A DNA stretch of 26,287 bases from CAZAPZ01 sp964487285 (GTDB lineage Bacteria > Campylobacterota_A > Desulfurellia > JAADFJ01). Under the pieces are notes generated by a model that saw only the letters and a program-made list of their open reading frames with translations, was not told the origin of the DNA and ran no database searches. The translations under genes and the position numbers were made by a program. Shown in pieces: positions 22,539 through 26,287 of this stretch (position 1 is the stretch's first letter; each line of letters opens with the position of its first letter). The stretch lies in assembly GCA_964487285.1 (NCBI GenBank), contig CAZAPZ010000009.1, forward strand, positions 1 to 26,287. Direction: 5' to 3'.

Positions 22539-23666
22539 ATGCGTAAAAAAATAGGCTTGATGATAATAGTAACTTTGATAGTTATAATTGTTTTTATAGG
22601 TTATAGATATATTCATTACAGAACAGTTTATGCTGTTACAGATGCTGTTTTTGTTGAGTCCGACAGTTTGACAAATTTGGCGTTTCAACTTGTAGGCGGA
22701 AAGTTGATCAAAATGCCTTATGATGAAGGTGATCCCATTAAAAAAGGAGCTTTGCTCGCAGAAGTCGATCCAACTGAATTGAAGACGGCAAAAAAAGAGG
22801 TGATTTTTAATTTACATGCCTTGCAAAATAAGCGTAATGCGGCAATAAGTGCATTATTAAGGGTTGGCGAGCAAACGTTGGTAAATATAAAGATAGCAAA
22901 ACTATCAATATCATCAACCAATTTTCAGATTCTTTCCTCTCTTGATATGTTAAAAAGCAGGCAGGATTTGTTAAAAAAAACTCACCGTGATTATATGCGG
23001 GCTAAAAAATTATATACACATAATGTTATCTCAAAAGTTCGATATCAAGATACGAAAACAGTTTTAGATTCATCGGAAAATGCTATTTTATCATTAAGAA
23101 ATAAGATTAAAAGCTTAAAACTGAGTCTGCCTATATCTATGAAAAAATATCAAGCCGCTACTTCAGAAAGAAAGAGAGTAGGGGAGCTAAAAGATCAGAT
23201 AAATGCTTTGGAAAATAATATTAAAGCAACAAAAGAGAAGATAAAATCAATTAATTACCGAATATCGCAAAGCAGACTCATAAGCCCGATTAACGGAATT
23301 ATTGCGAAGAAATATCAGAATGTAGGCTCGGTTGTAGGACCCGGAACATTTGTTTATTCTATTACCAATCCCAAATCTCTCTATATTTATGCTTTACTTG
23401 AGGAGACAAAATTAAGCGGTATTCATGTCGGAAATCCTGTTAATATAAAAATAGATGCATATCCGAATAAAAAATACGAAGGCGTTGTCGAATCCATACT
23501 TCCTACAACAGCTGCAAAATTTTCACTTGTTCCCCGTGATATTGCTGCGGGTGAATTTACGAAGGTTATACAAAGAGTGGGTATAAGAATAAAGTTTATC
23601 AGCAATAACTTATCGGGCTTAAAAGTTGGTCTTAGCGGAGAGGTAGCGATCAAGCGCTCAAAATGA
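22539..23666 (+). CDS. emrA: HlyD/EmrA-type membrane fusion protein
   Basis: The 375-residue protein is the periplasmic adaptor of a drug-efflux pump. A single membrane anchor spans residues 5-22. The barrel-sandwich (lipoyl-like) half follows at about 45-80 (GGKLIKMPYDEGDPIKKGAL). A long alpha-helical hairpin comes next, and the second half resumes at SRLISPINGIIAKKYQNVGS. The block KFSLVPRDIAAGEFTKVIQR matches the EmrA subfamily. The frame is open from a TTG at 22524, but GGGAG before ATG 22539 fixes the start. It overlaps the emrB-like gene by four bases (ATGA). No outer-membrane TolC-like partner is encoded here. Confidence 0.88.
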   Translation: MRKKIGLMIIVTLIVIIVFIGYRYIHYRTVYAVTDAVFVESDSLTNLAFQLVGGKLIKMPYDEGDPIKKGALLAEVDPTELKTAKKEVIFNLHALQNKRNAAISALLRVGEQTLVNIKIAKLSISSTNFQILSSLDMLKSRQDLLKKTHRDYMRAKKLYTHNVISKVRYQDTKTVLDSSENAILSLRNKIKSLKLSLPISMKKYQAATSERKRVGELKDQINALENNIKATKEKIKSINYRISQSRLISPINGIIAKKYQNVGSVVGPGTFVYSITNPKSLYIYALLEETKLSGIHVGNPVNIKIDAYPNKKYEGVVESILPTTAAKFSLVPRDIAAGEFTKVIQRVGIRIKFISNNLSGLKVGLSGEVAIKRSK

Positions 23667-25231
23667 GCCAGCCAATTTATAAAACTATTTCAAACCTGGA
23701 GCGGTGGCTTATAACAATTGCCGTTATGACAGGTACGTTTTTGGCAATACTTAATACTACGATAATCAATGTTGTGATCCCGCATATGATTGCACCTCTC
23801 CAAACCGATCTTTACGGTATTCAGTGGGTTATAACAGGATATATGATGAGCGGTGCCGTCAGCTTGTTGCTTGTCAATTCTCTTACTAAAAAATATAACT
23901 ATCGTACGGTTTTTATTGCAGGAATTACAATCTTTACCGTAGCGAGTATTCTTTGCGGAATGAGTAAGACGCTTGAAACAATGATTGCTTCACGTGTTTT
24001 ACAAGGAATGGCGGAAGCATTTATAGTTGCAACTGCCCAAACAATATTGTTTACTATATTTCTCCCCGGAAAAAGAGGATTGGCAATGGGCATTTATGGT
24101 CTTGGAGTTAGTTTTGCTCCTGCGATAGGCCCTTTGGTGGGAGGATGGGTAACGGATAATCTGGGATGGCAAATGGTATTTTTCATAGGTGTTCCAGTCG
24201 GAATAATCGATCTTGTGCTTTCCATCATTTATATTCCAAAAATTAAAAACGATAGTTCGGTAAAGAAGTTTAATTTTTTTAGTTTTTTCTTTCTCTCGTC
24301 GTTTACAGTATCGCTGCTGCTTCTTCTATCCAAGGGACAGCAGGAAGGATGGTTTCAGTCTGATTTCATTGTTATTTTAGCTCTTTTATCATTGATATTT
24401 TTTCTTATCTATATTGCGGTAGAAATCGGTTCTAAAAACCGTCTCATAGATTTCTCCGTTTACAAAATTCCCGAATACAGATACTCAATGATGACCTTCT
24501 TTTTTGTATTGGGATTTTCACTATATCAGATTTTTTTCCTTTCACCTCTCTATTTTGAAAACGTGAAGCATCTTACGACATTTCAGGCTGGGCGCGATCT
24601 ATTCTTTATGGGCATTTTCATAGCGTTTACAGCACCTATTGCAGGCATGCTTTCGGATAAGATTGGTGCGCTTAAGGTGTTGGCCTTTACGGCAATAATA
24701 TATATATTCACAGCGATTTTTCTCATACCGCAGATGAACTACTATACGTCGGAGTTAAAATCTATCAGCTATCTCATACCAATGGGAATAGCGATGGGAG
24801 CATTCTTTGCACCGGTAAGCATACTGGCATTGCGAGATATGCCTGCCGATAAAATGGGAATTGCGGTCAATTTGCAGCAATATCTAAGATTTACAGGAGC
24901 ATCTTTTGGAACTGCCATTGCCACCAATACGCTACAGTCAAATGCCGCAATGCATTATGAGCTATTAGGAATGCAGCAGAATTATGCTTATGTAGATAAC
25001 TGGCTCAAAGGAATAGCAAATTTTTCATCTGTACTTATGAATCCTTCTCTGGCCTTTCAGAAAGCGGAAATCTTGTTTGGAGGAGTCAAACATCTTTTTT
25101 CATACTCATTCGCTTTTCAGCACAGTTTTTTGTATGCAGGATATTGGGGAATCTTTGGGCTTTCATTTCTGCTTCTCATACCTTTAACACGCGTTCTTAA
25201 AAAAGATTTCAAAGATACCTCTGCACAATAA
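23663..25231 (+). CDS. emrB: EmrB-type MFS efflux transporter (DHA2, 14-TM); 3' end lies in a MITE-like end
   Basis: The 522-residue inner-membrane protein has about 14 hydrophobic segments, as in the DHA2 family of proton-driven drug exporters. Family signs are TFLAILNTTIINVVIPHM near the N terminus, IQWVITGYMM, ASRVLQGMAEAF, and the antiporter motif GVSFAPAIGPLVGGW. It starts inside the emrA-like gene (ATGA), so the two form an efflux pair. The last codons (DTSAQ, stop) lie in sequence matching the left end of the MITE family, so the native tail was probably replaced. Substrate is unknown. emrB is a family-level symbol. Confidence 0.9.
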   Translation: MSQPIYKTISNLERWLITIAVMTGTFLAILNTTIINVVIPHMIAPLQTDLYGIQWVITGYMMSGAVSLLLVNSLTKKYNYRTVFIAGITIFTVASILCGMSKTLETMIASRVLQGMAEAFIVATAQTILFTIFLPGKRGLAMGIYGLGVSFAPAIGPLVGGWVTDNLGWQMVFFIGVPVGIIDLVLSIIYIPKIKNDSSVKKFNFFSFFFLSSFTVSLLLLLSKGQQEGWFQSDFIVILALLSLIFFLIYIAVEIGSKNRLIDFSVYKIPEYRYSMMTFFFVLGFSLYQIFFLSPLYFENVKHLTTFQAGRDLFFMGIFIAFTAPIAGMLSDKIGALKVLAFTAIIYIFTAIFLIPQMNYYTSELKSISYLIPMGIAMGAFFAPVSILALRDMPADKMGIAVNLQQYLRFTGASFGTAIATNTLQSNAAMHYELLGMQQNYAYVDNWLKGIANFSSVLMNPSLAFQKAEILFGGVKHLFSYSFAFQHSFLYAGYWGIFGLSFLLLIPLTRVLKKDFKDTSAQ

Positions 25232-25255
25232 GCAGATTCATTTGTTCTTTCCGCA
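25214..25255. mobile_element. Degenerate MITE left end (copy 3)
   Basis: The first 25 bases match the left end of copy 1 with few changes (ACCTCTGCACAATAAGCAGA against ACCACTGCACAATAAGCACA). TTTCCGCAG then follows directly, as if internal sequence were lost. No matching right end is found downstream. The emrB-like stop codon (25229-25231) lies in it. Confidence 0.6.
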
Positions 25256-25274
25256 GTTGTAAAAAAGAATCATT

Positions 25275-25298
25275 GCAATCTCAGTTAAGATTGCTTTT
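25275..25298 (+). terminator. Terminator behind the efflux genes
   Basis: GCAATCT pairs perfectly with AGATTGC around CAGTTA, followed by TTTT. Confidence 0.65.
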
Positions 25299-25394
25299 GT
25301 TGCCTTCGCAGTAACAAGAAAAAGATATTAGATGTTTATTGTTATATTTCCATCAACTATAAACAATCAACCAACTATCTATAAATCTCTATTA

Positions 25395-25925
25395 TATAAA
25401 ACCTTTTTTCTTTTGGCTCTTCCGGCTTTTCATATAGATATTCCCATAAACGGATAGAAGTTCTTTCCTGTTTCATGCTCTGCCGACGGATAAGTGATCA
25501 ATGTTTAGTTTTCTGAAATCTGCCTTATTTTCTTTTGTAAAATTCCTCTTTGACTTCAAACAGAGATATTTTGTCCCTATCAATGTCTTGTCTTTATCTG
25601 CCATAAGATGCTTATTCTCTTTTCTCCTGGCCATATCTACAGCTTCATTCATATATTTACATTATGTGGAATTTATCATGAGATAGCAGCATGCGGTATG
25701 TGTTTGCCTGCTCCCGCAATAAACGGATAGAAGTCTATACTAACAGCTTCTATGCCATTTCCGGTACTCAAGGGTATTGAAGAGCTTATCTATGGACTCT
25801 GCTTTACGGTCTTTTGCTATATCAAGAACACGTTTGCTTTCAATATCTGTCATTACTGTAATGTAACTTTGTCCTTTTAGAAAACTCTTTTCATCCGCAC
25901 CTATATATTTAATAGGATCATCATT
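25395..25925 (-). pseudogene. ISL3-family transposase remnant, several frameshifts
   Basis: Reading the minus strand, successive pieces in different frames follow the ISL3 transposase order. They are YIGADEKSFLKGQSYITVMT (first DDE Asp block), IEAVSIDFYPFIAGAGKHIP (second Asp block), then DKFHIMKYMNEAVD with RRKENKHLMADKDKTLIGTK, and last LWEYLYEKPEE. Frames change at least near 25760 and 25680, so no active protein can be made. The N-terminal zinc-finger and helix-turn-helix parts are missing. Its upstream edge touches an ISNCY-type remnant. Between 25299 and 25395 I see nothing further. Confidence 0.8.
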
Positions 25926-26287
25926 CCTTTTTCTTCTTTGTTTTCCATAGTCCTTCATATATCATCCATTTTCCGGTAGTTTTCCTTGATACAATGATAC
26001 CATGCAGTTCATCGAGTTTCTCATAGGCAAGCGTAGGACCGAAGTCATAATGGTGCCTTCTTACTATGCTCATTATTGATTCCTGTTTTCTTGAGCTGAT
26101 TTTATTGCTGCTCTGTTTTCCTCTATGCCCTGACACTAAAGCAGTTTTACCTATATCTCCATATCTTCTCAATATTCTTCTTATCTGTCTATCTGTAATA
26201 TTAGGCAGTTCTGCTGCGTCTTTAGCCTTAACCTGTCCTGTATATCACTTCTTTAATAACCGACAATCTGTCAACCTCTTTTTCACT
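25921..26287 (-). pseudogene. ISNCY (IS1202-type) transposase remnant, N-terminal part, running off the window
   Basis: The minus strand reads SEKEVDRLSVIKEVIYRTG, then shifts frame near 26230 into VKAKDAAELPNITDRQIRRI. It continues YGDIGKTALVSGHRGKQSSN, HHYDFGPTLAYEKLDELHGI and RKTTGKWMIYEGLWKTKKKK. This is the helix-turn-helix and linker portion of IS1202-type transposases. The catalytic domain is absent because the sequence passes directly into the ISL3 remnant. The 5' end lies outside the window. Confidence 0.75.

Noticed and set aside
25414..25461. GGCTCTTCCGG taken as an ISL3 terminal inverted repeat
   Set aside because: On the minus strand it encodes part of the transposase (LWEYLYEKPEEP), so it is coding sequence rather than an element end.
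25446..25734. 16-base direct repeat ATAAACGGATAGAAGT at 25446 and 25719
   Set aside because: Both copies fall in the transposase remnant; there are only two, and no array or duplication boundary is seen.

Overview
This is AT-rich DNA from a Gram-negative bacterium. An outer-membrane beta-barrel, periplasmic binding proteins with Sec signals and an EmrAB-type pump show the double membrane. Rubrerythrin, a PerR-like regulator and a DsrE-like protein suggest an anaerobe or microaerophile. CheW and an HDOD protein suggest a chemosensory organism. The exact taxon cannot be fixed from this sequence; a low-GC, amino-acid-using anaerobe is the best guess.

Bases 3-11350 hold one long plus-strand histidine-use operon. 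The order is a MarR-GNAT regulator, hutH, a hutG-like gene, a Liv-type binding protein, hutU, hutI, livH, livM, livG and livF. The four Hut enzymes make a complete path from histidine through urocanate, imidazolonepropionate and formiminoglutamate to glutamate plus formamide. The branched-chain-type (HAAT family) ABC importer is threaded between them and probably brings in histidine or urocanate. Genes are packed tightly except at livM/livG, where a 267-bp miniature inverted-repeat element (MITE) sits. Its left end supplies the last codons and stop of livM, and its right end abuts the livG start.

Bases 11351-14316 hold a DsrE-like gene with a possible gene remnant behind it, rubrerythrin (minus) divergent from a PerR-type regulator, and an outer-membrane barrel protein closed by a strong terminator. 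Bases 14317-17004 hold an HDOD protein, tRNA-Ala(CGC), a second and shorter MITE copy, cheW (minus) and a 2-hydroxyacid dehydrogenase.

Bases 17073-21157 run on the minus strand: dctP, dctQ and dctM of a TRAP transporter, a probable IS5-type remnant, a 48-codon stump of wrbA, and an EamA permease that begins 2 bases after the stump. Bases 21370-25231 run on the plus strand: asd (aspartate-semialdehyde dehydrogenase) and an emrA/emrB-like efflux pair. The end of the emrB-like gene also lies in a MITE-like end. Bases 25395-26287 are decayed transposase sequence, an ISNCY (IS1202-type) piece joined to an ISL3 piece with several frameshifts.

The most unusual points are the MITE family that shapes gene ends, the Cys in a metal-ligand position of HutG, the Gly-to-Ser change in the Walker A of LivF, and the truncated wrbA placed in front of an intact permease gene. 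I saw no CRISPR array and no clearly new defence or enzymatic system.
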